From Perognathus longimembris pacificus (taxonomy: Eukaryota > Chordata > Mammalia > Rodentia > Heteromyidae): a stretch of DNA of 64,000 nucleotides. The translations under genes were made by a program, and so were the position numbers. Shown here piece by piece: positions 24,451 through 36,805 of this stretch. Positions within the stretch are counted from its first letter, which is position 1. Each line of letters opens with the position of its first letter. The stretch lies in NCBI RefSeq assembly GCF_023159225.1, contig NC_063164.1, forward strand, positions 75,287,800 to 75,351,799, in the 5' to 3' direction. The notes under the pieces were generated by a model that had not been told where the DNA came from, did no database searches, and worked only from the letters and a program-made list of their open reading frames with translations.

Positions 24451-24498
24451 GATCAGGGATAGTGCCCATACCCTGTTCCTGCCCCAAGACTAGAACAA
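24451..24498 (+). repeat. Geo 3' fragment
   Basis: gatcagggatagtgcccata and ctgccccaagactagaac: the extreme 3' end of a local SINE right half. Confidence 0.5.
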
Positions 24499-24499
24499 C

Positions 24500-25165
24500 A
24501 GCAACAACAACAAGAAATCAGGATTACATAAGACCTTTATCATAATTAATTTCTTTTACATAGGCTTTTATGATTTATCACTTTATGCATCCTTTTTCAA
24601 TTAGCCAGAAATAAGAATCTGTATATCAGAAAAAGAGTGCTTGGAGTTTTTCCTCGCTGATTTTGTTTTTGCTATTAAAAGTAATCTACTTGGAATCATT
24701 AAATTTCACCTTCTGAAAATATAATTTAGTAGTTCTGTCATGCTAGATCTTAGAAAGATCTTGGTAAATACTTGTATTATTCTCTGTAGTTAATTTTTGG
24801 CTAGACCAATCAACCCTATCTCCTCAAGTTAATATCAACACTTAGTTCATTTCACTGCGGCAGAATATTCACTTAGCAGAGGTTGCATGTTCACTATATA
24901 TAATTTCCCAATTTTCTCTCTTGTGCTGCTACTGAAAATACACCTATCTGTATTGTTTATGAAGTAGTCCCAACATAGATCTGGTGACTGGCTCAGTATA
25001 CATGAATAAATCATTTGCCCATCTATTTTGAGTATATTATTTGCTATGTACTTCATATACATATTTGATATAGACATCTTGGAAGAGTGTGTCATGCATT
25101 AGAGAGAAACCAATATGAGAAAGAAGGAATAAAGACATATTTAATGACAATTATTATATGGGAGT
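24500..25165. other. Unique non-coding DNA
   Basis: No gene or repeat recognised. Confidence 0.5.
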
Positions 25166-25375
25166 ATCTTGGAGCTGCTTACATGTTGCTGGGCTTGACC
25201 CAACTATGTAGGTACTATGTCTGTTACAGAGATGTGGGAATGAAAGTTCAGTGTTTTGTAACCTGTGCAAAGTTGCCTAGTTGTTTCATAATGGGTGAAG
25301 CTTCAAACTCAAATGGATCTGGCTCGGGTATCTATGCTCTTCCCAACATACCACATAGTATAATCCCACTTGTCC
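25166..25375 (-). repeat. MIR SINE
   Basis: Reads as MIR reverse complement: cttacatgttgctgggcttg, actatgtaggtactatgtct, ttacagagatgtgggaatga, tgtaacctgtgcaaagttgc, caaactcaaatggatctggc. The 131-codon plus-strand frame over it (25087-25482) is therefore not a gene. Confidence 0.72.
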
Positions 25376-26872
25376 TTACACTTCAGAACTTATTTTCCAT
25401 TTCCAAAACTCCTGGCTATTTTCCAGCCAACACTAAATCTCATTGCATCAGGCCCCTGTACAGGATTCACACTTTTACATGAGGTGTTTTTTTTTCCCCC
25501 AATTGGATATACTTCTTCCTCCCTGCCTATGCAAACATTACTCCCCTTCAAAAGCCATTTTCTACACAAAGTCTCACTTCCCACTCTCAATGTGCATTGC
25601 ACAATTTGGTTTCTGTGAGTTATGTTAGTTTGGGGTATATACTTTGTTATATTGGGTTTGCTAAACTTTTATTATTATTCCAAGTACATTCATATGATAA
25701 ATTCTTGTGTTTTCCTTTTTCTTGAATTCCTCAGTCCTTTCCTCATTGTTGATGGATAGATATCAATGCTTACATTCTGTTGGGAATGTTATCTTCTAAC
25801 TATTTTATAACAAATTAATGGACACTGTGATGCTGAAAACTGTTAAATTTGGAAAGAAGAGATTCAGTTGACATCCAATGTCATAAATTTAGCTGCACCA
25901 TTTGAGACTTGCAATATAACTTCAATACCTCTGAGTTTCTGCAGCTGTAAAAGAACAGACTCAGACTAGATGACACATAAACAGAATGTTTATTTGTTTT
26001 AAATGTGCTTCTGAAAAGAAAAGCCATTATAATTGTAGCCATATACTTCTGTAGTAAGATTTACCAATATTTTTGTCTGTCCAGAAACAATTTTCCTTTT
26101 ATGTCTTCCACTTAATTGATAAAGTTCAGCAGATGGGGCATGTGAAATACAGACATTAACAGAAACCTCTTTTCAAATTATAGCCAGTTTCCCCAAGCAA
26201 AATCCCACCCATCTATCCAGATATTTTTAACACATGTGTTTCTGTAAATGTGATTTATTAGTGAAAATTATAGTGTTCTTGTTCTGAAACTCAGACAACC
26301 ACCTGTGCATAATGCTCTAGGAGGAAAATAATATGTCCACATGTAAAACTTGGGTGAAAGTCAATTCTCTATTCAACCATATTGTCCTTCCATATATTGA
26401 AGTTTATCTTTTACTTTCATTTACATTGTTCATGTGTATTGGACATGGGACATGGACTCAAATTGTTTAAGTGAAGACCTTATTATTAATCTAAGGAGTA
26501 AATTTATTCATGGAAGGCTGCATGTTGCAGGAAAACTTCTAAATTAAAACAGCACACATAGTAATGGTGAGAGCCATAAAAAATGACATTGGACTGTAAA
26601 AACCATTACATACTATTTTTTCTTTGATACTTGCTTTCTTTAATTTGTCTTATACATATATCCATTCATATAAATATAAAGTTGCATAATCTCTACTATG
26701 GATCTGCCAGCAAGATAACTGCTTAGTCTGGGGTAAAATCTGTTAAACTGCTTGCTTTTACAATATACTATATAAAGATTTTCAAAAAATAAGCAGCATA
26801 ATTAAAAATAGAGAGAAAGAAAACTCTTACAACATTTGAGGAAAAGAAAAATTCCCTCAAAAGTCAGAGGAA
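25376..26872. other. Unique non-coding DNA
   Basis: AT-rich sequence with no gene or repeat recognised. Confidence 0.5.
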
Positions 26873-27117
26873 AGCCAGACACAGGTGCCTCACGCATGTA
26901 ATCCCAGCTATTCAGGAAGCTGATATCTAAGGATCAAAGCCAGGTTCAAAGCCAGCCTGGGCAGAAAAGTCTATGACACTCTTACCTCCAATTAACTATT
27001 CAGAAAGAGCCAGAAGTAGCACTGTGGCTCAAGTGGTAGCGCACTAGCCTTGAGCACAAACAGGTTCAGCAACAGTACCCAGGTCTTGAGTTCAAGACCA
27101 AGGACCGGCAAAAAAGG
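26873..27117 (+). repeat. B1-Geo composite SINE
   Basis: Both halves are present: gccagacacaggtgcctcac and gttcaaagccagcctgggca (B1-like), then tagcactgtggctcaagtgg and cttgagttcaagaccaagga (Geo). Confidence 0.87.
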
Positions 27118-27132
27118 GGAGAGTCAAAGGAA

Positions 27133-27353
27133 GCCGAGTGGCTCACACCTGCAATCCTTGCTACTCAGGAGGCTTAGATCTGAGATTGGGTTCAAAGCCA
27201 GTCTGAGTAAGAAAGTCCTAGACACTCTTATCTCTAATTAACAACTAAAAATTCAGAAGTGGAGCTGTAGCTCAAGTGGTAGAACACTAAACTTGAGCAA
27301 AACCTAAGGAATAGGGACAGCACCCAAGTCCTAAGATCAAGCCTCAGTAAAAC
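27133..27353 (+). repeat. B1-Geo composite SINE
   Basis: A second copy directly downstream: gagtggctcacacctgcaat, gttcaaagccagtctgagta, gtggagctgtagctcaagtg. The two copies are in the same orientation, about 15 bp apart. Confidence 0.85.
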
Positions 27354-27751
27354 CCCCTCCTGCCCTAAAAAATGGAAAGAAAATAAAGTAAAAAATTATC
27401 AGAGGAGAAAGAAGCCAAATTAAATGAAAAAGAAGGACAATGTGAACTTCATCAACCCATGAGGAAATGATGGTGGATAGAAAGGGTAAGAGCCTCAGGA
27501 GTGATTGGAACATACTCTTTGCCATCTTTACCTTGGTTTCTGAAAGAAAATTATAATGATTAAGTTGGTTATATGGTTATATTATATTTGTTAAATTTTC
27601 CTGTACAGTAGAGCAACTATTTTGCTTTTTCTCATTTTGCAATAATGGAGATTGATTTCTTGGGCTCTCTCAAGTTCTCTATAAATTGAGCCTCCTTTAC
27701 AGCTCTTTTGTTTTTATTTTGCTTTCAGTATGTACTCTCATTAACTTTTCT

Positions 27752-27835
27752 TAGGCTGGCCTCAAACTCTAAAATCCTCCTGTCTTGACCTATGGGAAGT
27801 ATTTGGGATTACAGGGGTGCATAACCAGGTCCAAC
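27752..27835 (-). repeat. Old B1-like SINE
   Basis: ggctggcctcaaactctaaa and tttgggattacaggggtgca are B1/Alu-type reverse-complement landmarks. It is heavily diverged. Confidence 0.65.
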
Positions 27836-27989
27836 TCATGTATTATTTGCTTTAGGTCAAAGAAGCAGCCACAAATCCATTGGATTTATGATTTTTCTGT
27901 ATTACTTCTTATGGGCACATGTTGGTACAAATGTAAATTATTCAATTATCAATAGATTCTTACCTTTGCTATGGAATTTATTCTTTTCT

Positions 27990-28216
27990 TTTTCCAGTCG
28001 TGAGGCCTGAACTCAGGGTCTTGGCATTGTCACTGAGTTTTTCTGTTCAAGGCTAGTGCTCTACCACTTGAGCCACAGCTCCACTTCCTATTTTCTGGTG
28101 CTTAATTAGGTTAGAATCTCATGGACTTTCATATGCAGGCAGGCTCCAGATAATTATCCACAGATCTCAGCCTCCTGAGTAGCTAGGATTATTGCTGTGA
28201 GCCACTAGCACCCGGT
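27990..28216 (-). repeat. B1-Geo composite SINE
   Basis: The Geo half (ctaccacttgagccacagct) is followed by the B1-like half (agatctcagcctcctgagta, gtgagccactagcacccggt). Duplications of about 16 bp with one mismatch lie at 27972-27987 and 28216-28231. Confidence 0.88.
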
Positions 28217-28231
28217 GGAATTTACTCTTTT

Positions 28232-30009
28232 ATTCTTAATAAGATATCTCAACAAGTGCTTATAATTATACATGGGGACCCTGGACTTTTCAAAATTAAC
28301 AGAAAAAGAAATAGAGAATTTGGAGAATCTTATAAATGTATGACTTACTTTCCCTACTTTACTTGAAAAGGTTTTACCTTTCCTTATCTGAACTTAACAA
28401 AGCTAATAGCAACTGGCTTAATTAAATGTTGCCTGTGAATCAAGTATTCCACAAGGAACATCATATAATTCAGCTAATTTCCTCTTTACAACCACTCTCT
28501 AATGTGAATAGTAATATTTTATAGAACAGGCACTATTATTTTATTTTATTTATCTTATTTTATAGAAGAGGAAAAGCTCAGAGAGTTCAATATCACATTG
28601 GGTCATACATGCTATAGCAGGTATATGAACACTATGTCTGAGTTCCAGATCTGTGCTGGCTCCCTGTGCTCTCAGGCTTTCTCTTCAGGGCCATCACCTG
28701 GCTAATTGTCTCACTTGGATGGAGCATGGTGCTGAAAAAGACAGAACTAGGTGTTAAATTCCCATTAAGTCAGTTCACTTAATAACAAGGAGAATTCTGC
28801 TTCAAATTGCGCAACTAATGTGGTCCTCTGGTCATTCAAGGAAGCAGTGGCTAAATATAAAATGTTATCACTAATAGCCAAACACTTCAAGGTGAATTCA
28901 GGACCAATGGAGCTCACTGTGCTTGCACAGGAGGGATAAAAATGTGTGTGTTGGGGGGGGGGGGGGGGAAACAGTTTGTATTCTTATGAGAGATGTTTTC
29001 TAGGGCTTTTTTTTAAATCTTTTTATAAGTTAACCTGGAATTCAAACAGCAGCCAGCTAATGATCATATGATTGGCTTTCTTCTTTAGGACTTTGATTAC
29101 ATGAAGTAAAGCTCTTTTTGTGACTTCTACCAAGTGGATATTTTTAAGGAAGCATCAGCCTCTCAAATTATGTGAATAATTCAAAACTTCCTCTTGTGCC
29201 TCCCTCCCTGGGCTTTGTGAGTTACCCAGACATTTGCAAAAAAAAAAAATAACTATAGGAAATATTTTGGGTGGGCTTTTGAAGGTATTTTTAGCTAAGC
29301 TGGTAGAAGTTTAAAATATGAGCATCTGCCATTTAGAGAAATCACCTGCTCACACAGTTCCATGGAGAAGTGGAATGTTTCAGTGTGTGTCATTCAGTAC
29401 AACATGTGGTCTTCATTAAGTCAGGTTATTGCAGGTCATGCCACGTGATAGAACTGAGCCACATATAATCACCAGCAATACAACTCTCTCAGTGCAACAT
29501 AAATTTAAATAGGAGTATGTTATTTTCCCTTCAAAAAAAAAAAGCAACAGCTGCTGTAGATAACAAAATGCCCACACTACCCCACACAGAGAGAGGTTTG
29601 TACTTGGACATGCTCTAAATTATATGTAGGTAGTTCAGTACATCTATATTTATCTATATTTAGGGGCATCACTAAATTGAACAATGGAGCATAGAATACA
29701 TTCTCCAAGTAGTAAAAGTCTCATATTTTCCCCTAATACTCTATTTTGTAAATGTCTCACTAGTGAATAAGAAACATTTTAAATACAGCCTTAAAAATTA
29801 GACAGTAGAGAGAGTTTTGCGCTTAGGTAAGCTGGCATCTGAGTCAGTAGGCCAAATATTTCATATTCTTATTTAGACTAAAGATAAAATATTGAGAAAT
29901 TACAGCTTTACAAAGGTCCAGAGAAAAATAAAGAAATATTAGATTATGAAAAAGGAAGAAAGGGGAAAAAGTAGAAGGATGTACTCCTAAAACCAACAAC
30001 AGTTAATTT
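28232..30009. other. Unique non-coding DNA with a MIR
   Basis: A MIR lies at 28440-28680 and a poly(G) run at about 28950-28968. The rest (28700-29850) is less repeat-like and could hold conserved non-coding sequence, but no gene is visible. Confidence 0.5.
28440..28680 (-). repeat. MIR SINE
   Basis: Reverse-complement MIR landmarks: tttcctctttacaaccactc, attttatagaagaggaaaag, tcagagagttcaatatcaca, gagttccagatctgtgctgg. Confidence 0.75.
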
Positions 30010-30838
30010 TCTTTTTTTGTTGTTCTTTTTTAATAACCTTTATTTAACGTGCATTACAGAAAACATATAAGCAAAGTGCAAAGCTTACTTCACTTAATAT
30101 GATTTTTTTCCAAGTTGTTCCATTTCCTTACAAATAGAGCAATGTCATTCTTTCTGATGGAAGCATAGAAATCTATTACGTGTATATACTACATTTTCTT
30201 GATCCACTGAGGGTAATCTCAGTTGATTCCATGTCTCTGCTATGTTAAATAATGCTGCAATAACATAGTTGTGGTGGTAACTTTAGGGTAGCCTTGTTTG
30301 TGGTCATTTGGGTAATTGCCCAGGAGTGAAATTGCTGGGTCATAGGTAAGCTCTATGTCTAGGATAGTTCTAGCAGAGAGTCACAACAGGTCAATAGCTA
30401 GCTATATGACCATATAAAATGATGCTAATTGAAATGACTACAAGATACGGAAACAAGAGGGTTTTTCCCCCTTAGTGTACTATATGCGGTTATTTATCTT
30501 TTCTTTTACCCCCCGCCTTTTGGTTTATTCCCTATTTTCACTGTTTTTCATTTCAGTATCCCTTGTATTGTATATAAGTTTATCAATTTGGGGATGGAAA
30601 AGGGAATCACAGAAATGGTGAGTCAAAGGATAAAAGAAAAACCAATGCATTAGTGATACTCTCAAGATTCCATGTTGGAAATTAACTTTACTACTTGGGG
30701 ATGAGGGGAGGAGGAGGCAAGGAGAGAGGGAGGGGGAAAATGAGAGAAGGAGTTAACAATGTTCAACAAAAGTTGTACTAATTTCCTTACTTATATAACT
30801 GTAACCCCTCTATACATCACCTTTATAATAAAAGAAAA
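30010..30838. mobile_element. 5'-truncated L1 with internal inversion
   Basis: About 30020-30355 is ORF2 C-terminal DNA on the minus strand (caatgtcattctttctgatg, attttcttgatccactgagg, aataatgctgcaataacata, agtgaaattgctgggtcata). About 30356-30838 is the L1 3' UTR on the plus strand (ggaaacaagagggtttttcc, then acccctctatacatcacctt). One head-to-head switch near 30355 is the pattern of twin priming. Confidence 0.82.
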
Positions 30839-30879
30839 AGAAAAAAGAAAGAACTAGACTTGCAAACACCTGATTTTTA

Positions 30880-31050
30880 GATACAGCTTTGCCTCTCTTT
30901 AGTTGTAGGAGACTGAGAGATTTGTCACTTTATTTTTGTTTCCTTATTTGTAAAATAAGAATGTACAGATCAATTTCACAGAATCAAGACAGTGGTACAG
31001 TTTTCTTAGGATATATTTTGTATTCTCTTTAAAAGGTGGGAAGTTTTAAC
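30880..31050 (+). repeat. MIR SINE
   Basis: tagatacagctttgcctctc, gatttgtcactttatttttg and gtttccttatttgtaaaata follow the MIR order. Confidence 0.65.
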
Positions 31051-31084
31051 TGGCGTATGCCTAGGAATCTGCTAATTTTCCTGG

Positions 31085-31465
31085 ACCTGTGTATCATTCA
31101 TTCATCCTCAGGATGTCTCTTTTTGCAAGCATTTTCTGAAGGTTGGATAAACAGTAGTAAGAGAAATAGACTCTCTGTCTTCTCCCAATATTTAGATTAA
31201 ATGGGATGTCAGCTGGTGCATCTAGAAATCACTTTTTTGGCCTTTTATTACTGAAGTAGATTTACAATTTCAATTTTAAAGATGTTTCTTGTGATTGCAA
31301 TAACTGAAATTTCTTATAAAAAGAATAAAATGAATACACGACACCAAAATTACAATTTCCCACACATTTCTGAAATACTACTAGTCATAAGTAGAGCATT
31401 TAAGAATGACAGGGACTACATTTAAATCATGAAGATTTTGTTCAGTGTTTAAATGTCGTGTTCAC
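31085..31465. other. Unique DNA with an old repeat-like segment
   Basis: Positions 31085-31200 (atcattcattcatcctcagg, ttggataaacagtagtaaga) resemble the unassigned old repeat also seen near 20200. The remainder is AT-rich with no gene. Confidence 0.4.
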
Positions 31466-31466
31466 C

Positions 31467-31690
31467 AGGTGTTGGTGGCTCACGCCTGTAATCCTAGGGA
31501 CTTGGGAGGTGAGATCTGAGGATCACCATTAAAAGCCAGTTCCAGCAGGAAAGTCCATGATACTCCTCTCCAATTAATGGCCAGAAAACCATAAGTGGAG
31601 CTGTGGCCCAAAGTGGTAGAACACTAGCCTTGAGCAAAAGAACTCAAGGACAGCTCCTAGGCCTGGAATTCATGACCCATGACTGAAAAA
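31467..31690 (+). repeat. B1-Geo composite SINE
   Basis: ggtgttggtggctcacgcct, gagatctgaggatcaccatt, then gtggagctgtggcccaaagt (Geo half) and an A-rich end. Confidence 0.87.
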
Positions 31691-31699
31691 AAGAAAAAA

Positions 31700-34126
31700 A
31701 TGTTTTGTTCAAAGTCTTCCAGTATCCATAGTGTATTGCATTTTAGGTCCCAATGTAACAAGACAAACAACATGGCCATTGTGGCTAAGATGGTTTTGCC
31801 CATCCCCAATTATATTATTTGGGGATCACAGGAATCAAAAAGAAATTTTGGACACAAACAAGATGATATTTAATATAACATTAAATATTCTAATGGATCT
31901 ATTTTTCAATATTGAAAAATTCAAGATTGTTTACAGAATTCATCATATTAAATATGACATTTACTCCAATAGGACTTCAAAACTGAAATAATCTTTAAAA
32001 ATTATTCATGATAAACTATCTTCCTTTATAGAATGACTTTATTTTTATATCACACAAAAACTATGATATATATTCATATACATATGTATATATGTATGTA
32101 CATATTTGTGTGTATACCATACACACATATGTATATATGTGTGTGTGTGTACATATACAAGCATATATAATGTTAATCATCTGATACCGACCAACTAATA
32201 GGAAATGTAAAGAACAGACTTTTCATGAGAAAGGGAAGTTATTGGCAATGACTTTCAACAAGCTCCCGAGCTGGCTAAAGACATATCATTTCTGGCAACA
32301 GAGTAGGTAAACCTTTCCATGGAAAACATTCAAAAACCATTATTGATGGCCATATTCTATCCTCCCTTGTCTTCTTTTAAAATGCCAGTCATATATGGAT
32401 GAGGCACATGCTTCTTCTGCCAGTGCCTACTCAAGCAGACAGTTTACTAATTTGTAGCTCAGTAAACCTTTCACTGCACTGAGCACCTTGAGGTTAGCAC
32501 ATCTCTAATCATTATTTGATAACAGAAATCTGCAAGCATCACATCCCTAGTAACAAGAACATTGTATCTTAGCAACCACCCTTGATATTCAAACAATTTC
32601 ATTAAAGCGTAGCACCTCATAGCAGGTGGGTGAGTGCGGGTGTTGATAAACATTTATAACATGATCAGCCATTGTGTTTGCCAACACTATAATCAACATG
32701 ACAAATTTATGAATTTGTTTACAAGCTTCTAGATAGCCAATCTACGTAGGTAAACTACATTTCAAACTGGCTAGGAAATCCAAATATCAAATCCTCCTTT
32801 GAAATGGAGTTTCTTTAGAAACTCTCAATTCAAGAGATTTCCAGGCTGCTTTCAGCACACAGACATCATTAATGTTTCCATTGTGGTTTAATCTTCAAAT
32901 AATGCAGTTGAGTTTATGTGCCTCAGGAGCAAATTCCAAGGAGAAACTTCTGTAACATTGAAATGCATGAGGTTCATGCTATAAGGTTGAATATTTTTTC
33001 ACCTCCTGACCTAGCTCAACATCTTAAAGAACACAAATGTGGCAAACATTTCCTTTTCTAAAAGAAAAGAGTTTTTTCAGTCAATAATTTACTACCAATT
33101 TTAAAATCTGTTCTAAATATCTTTATATCCACATTCATTAAAGGAATTAATGAGATGTCACCATCTTGAACTGGCCCATGTATGAACAATCTTTGCTTAT
33201 TTATTTACTTCAATCCAATATCTACCTATCTCAAAGTTCAAGTTATATGAAATTTAATATGTTGTTTTAAAGAGGAATCATAATCTGTTTCCTATTACAA
33301 GATCAAAAATAAAGCTGATGTTCCAAGCTGATGTTCTTCAGACAGAAAATCTTTCCAAACTGTAAGGTGGTACAAGAGCAAAACTCTTCTTAAATTATAT
33401 AGCATTGCTACTATTGTTGTTATAAAGCCCCAAACCTGTAGTTATTCAAGTGTTTCCAAGTATGAAAGTTCACTAACTCATGCACCGGTCAATAGGCAGA
33501 AAATAAACAAGAACTTTCATACTTTTTGAGGTTTGAACCTTGAACCTACAGTGCAAAGTTACAGCAGGGCCTCTGGGCTCCTCATCCTTGAACAAGCTAT
33601 TAATCTACCTGAAGTCGGTGAAATTCAGTGAAGCATTATCAAATAGGTAACAAGCTCCCTTTCAAATTAAAACCAGTCATGATGAAAAACAAGTTTGTTG
33701 ACCTTGCTTGTTCACCATGAACCATGACACGTCAGTTAATAACTACCACCTGGGCAACTCCAAAAACTGGCATTACAATTTTAGAAATATTCAGAAGCAA
33801 AAATACAGAGTACAACCTAAAATCCCAACAGCTTTGTATTTATGTATTATTGGAGGAGGGAGAAAAGTGGGAGGAAAATAGACAGCAGGGAGACAGAGAG
33901 AAAGAATGGAAGAAAAGGAAAGAAGGAAGGAAGAGATGGAAGGAGGAAGGGAGGTGAGGAAGAAAGGATGACAATGGAAGGGGAGAGCCAGACTGTATTT
34001 GTCATGTTTATTAGGTCAATGTTATTACTACTAATTTAATATTTACTATTTCCTGACACTTTCACTATTTCTATTATTTTGGCCATACATATATATTTTT
34101 TTGATTTTCCATTGTTTTTAGGATTT
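31700..34126. other. Unique non-coding DNA
   Basis: No gene recognised. A TATA/TGTG simple repeat lies at about 32062-32170 and a purine-rich stretch at about 33855-33975. The rest is AT-rich and unique. Confidence 0.5.
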
Positions 34127-34440
34127 TTTTCTGAATAATTACTTATTTATTGTCAAAGTGATGTACAGAGGGGTTACAGCTTCATACATAAGGCAGTGGG
34201 TACATTTCTTGTACAATTTGTTACCACTTCCCTCATTTCCCCCCCTCCTCCCCGATTCCTCTTCCCTATGAGTTGTTCAGTTGGTTTACACCAAATGGTT
34301 TTGTAAGTATTGCTTTTGGAGTCGTTTTTTTTTTTTTTATCCTTTGTCTCTCGATTTTGATATTCCCTTTCCCTTCCCTAGTTCTAATACCAGTATATAC
34401 AGTATCTAGGGTACTCAGGTGAGATACATATATTTTTGTC
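34127..34440 (-). mobile_element. 5'-truncated L1 3' end
   Basis: Reverse-complement L1 3' UTR: aagtgatgtacagaggggtt, gggtacatttcttgtacaat, the cttcccctcctcc-type tract, then agttgttcagttggtttaca and tgatattccctttcccttcc. The same sequence is in the 3' UTR at 10830-11090. Confidence 0.85.
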
Positions 34441-35268
34441 TGAAGAAAAAATAATTCAGTCTCTGAGGTGAGTGGGAGGAGACAGTGACCAAAGCAGAGA
34501 ATCACATGAGACAACACTTTTTTTATGTACTTCTATCTTGCTAGATATCTATCAGTTCTTTCTATTCCTAATCAAATTTTCCTTAGGAATTAGTCATTTC
34601 TCATGAAATCTCTAGAGTAACCTTTAAGGTAAGAACAAGTATGTTTATAAATAGGTAAGTGTGTGTTTATGTGTATGTGTGTGCGTGCGCACATGTGCAC
34701 GACAAAGAGTGAGTGAGAATAAGTTATTAGTTTATATTTAGTTACTCAAATGACCTTATTTTTATAATAGAGGTATAACATCCACTCTTTTAATGTTTGA
34801 CAGGCTCCTTCTTACATTGTTCTTCTGTGACCAACAAAGGCTGCGTTTCTAAAAATTATATAATAGAACGTAACTGATGTAATTATTTCAGAAGTAAGAT
34901 TTTCTGTGTATTATTATTTCTTCTGTGTGGTATTATCCATTATGGATTATCTTCCAGCTAAACCAAGAACTTCATAGATAAATAAACACATTGTTTCCTA
35001 GTAATACCAACTAGTGGCAACTCTTTGTATCTGCCTGTCCTCCCCTGTACTTCAAGTTGATAAAAGGCAAAGATGGGCCCCTCTTTGTAAACCATCTGAG
35101 AGAGGACTACTGCTAGGTTTGGGCACCAATATGAGAGCCAATCTGAGTTTTCGGTGATGAAGGATATATTGTAAAGTAAAGAATTCATCCAATAGGGCAA
35201 CAATTTTGTTTCTCTAGCTATCCAATCTATACATTTCCTTTGAGATGGGCTATTTTTGTTGTTTTGTT
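34441..35268. other. Unique non-coding DNA
   Basis: No gene or clear repeat. A GT/GC-rich simple tract lies at about 34662-34702. Confidence 0.5.
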
Positions 35269-35336
35269 TTTTGTGGTGGTACTAATGGTGGAGCCAAAGG
35301 AATAACAGTCCATAACTGAGCAATAGCCCTAGCCTC
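35269..35336 (-). repeat. Degenerate ID SINE
   Basis: tttgtggtggtactaatggt to agcaatagccctagcc matches the reverse complement of an ID unit (start 'ggctggggatatagct', end 'agtaccacc'). Confidence 0.5.
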
Positions 35337-35464
35337 TGCCGCAATATTTCAAATACTTAAAAAAAAAAAAACCTATACCACTCAGGGTATCAAAACTTTT
35401 TATATTTTTTAAATTTTTTGATTATTCTGTTTTCTTTCCTTTACATGTGATGTATTCACATGTA

Positions 35465-35695
35465 TATCTTTGGAAACATTAAGGTATAGAACTCAAAGGA
35501 AAGAGGATGATAAGTGCACCAGTGGAGCTTACTGGACACTGATGAAAGTAAAGTATACAACTCATGGATGGAGACTAGAGGGAGGATTGGGAAAGAATGA
35601 AGGAACAGATGACACTGTACAAAAGGAAATGTACTCATTACCTGACTCGTAACTGTAATCCCTCTGTATGCTATCTTTTAATAACAAAAAAGTAA
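35465..35695 (+). mobile_element. Degenerate L1 3' UTR fragment
   Basis: tatacaactcatggatggag, aaggaaatgtactcattacc, gtaactgtaatccctctgta and a terminal aataacaaaaaag follow the local L1 3' end, but diverged. Confidence 0.7.
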
Positions 35696-35699
35696 ATTA

Positions 35700-36370
35700 A
35701 TTATTTAAAAAACTTGAGTATGTGGTCCTCTCCAAGGAGCCATCTCCACAAGTAGCTCCTGAGAAAAATGCTGTTAGCAAATTATGAAGGATGAAAATTC
35801 CACCAACTCACCATCCTTCCTGTTTATGTAGCACTTTTCATTTTCAGGTATCAAGGTGCAGAATAAACATTAACTCACAGATCGTGTCCGTTTTGTGAAT
35901 AGGTAGAACTTGGAAGCTCCAAATCTGGGTCACAATTCCTCCCTGATTCCAAATGAGATTTGTGTTTTGACAAAAGTTTGGATATAAATTAAATAATAAA
36001 ACACTCATGGAACTCAAACTTCTAAGGCGCTTTTCCACACCCATAACTCATTCTCTTTATTATACTGATTTTTAAAGATTCAAATTAGAATTACACTCAT
36101 GCTTGCTTCATCTGGAAGAATTAAGAAAAAAGTGTATTCCTTTTTTCAAAAAAAAAGTGATTCTTTGTAAAACATTTAAAATTGCAATAGTTGGACTGTA
36201 CTGAAAATAGTCTGATCTTCCAAGACCAGAAAATTAACAAATTTAGCCTGTCTTGAGTACTCCAAGTCAACATTATGGCAATTTATGAATGAACAGTGCT
36301 GAAACATACCTCTCATGTATAGAACCTGTCATCCAGCACAAATAATTAAGATTACAATTTCTTTTCAGTT
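35700..36370. other. Unique non-coding DNA
   Basis: No gene or repeat recognised. Confidence 0.5.
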
Positions 36371-36441
36371 TCTTTTTTGAGACAGTCTCATTACATAGCT
36401 AGTTCAGGGTGGAATTACAAGTGTGTGTCATACTTCCAGTT
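36371..36441 (-). repeat. Old B1-like SINE
   Basis: ttttttgagacagtctcatt and acatagctagttcagggtgg are B1-type reverse-complement landmarks. Confidence 0.65.
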
Positions 36442-36656
36442 TAAGATTACAATTTCCTTTTCCATGTTCATGCCTAGCCTCACAGGCTTTTTTTTTTTTT
36501 TAAATCTCCCTTTCCATAAGCTCTCAAGCAATTCTTAAAGTAATATTTATTCCCTGTGCACTTGTTTCTTATATGTTAGACAGGATGTTAGACCCAGATA
36601 TCTGGGTTACAAGACTGAGTGAAGTTCCTGGATATTGCCAAGGGTTGAGGTACAGG

Positions 36657-36661
<5 letters not shown>

Positions 36662-36702
<41 letters not shown>
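36662..36702 (+). repeat. (CA)n microsatellite
   Basis: About 20 uninterrupted CA units. Confidence 0.95.
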
Positions 36703-36704
<2 letters not shown>

Positions 36705-36805
36705 ATATGATGATTAAACATCACAATTCCCAATGGATTCGGTTTTAGATTATGTATAATACCTCACAATTATTCCTATGCCACATCATGGAATCCTGTA
36801 TCAGG

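Noticed and set aside
25087..25482. 131-codon frame as a small membrane protein
   Set aside because: It overlaps a MIR element and has no conserved motif.
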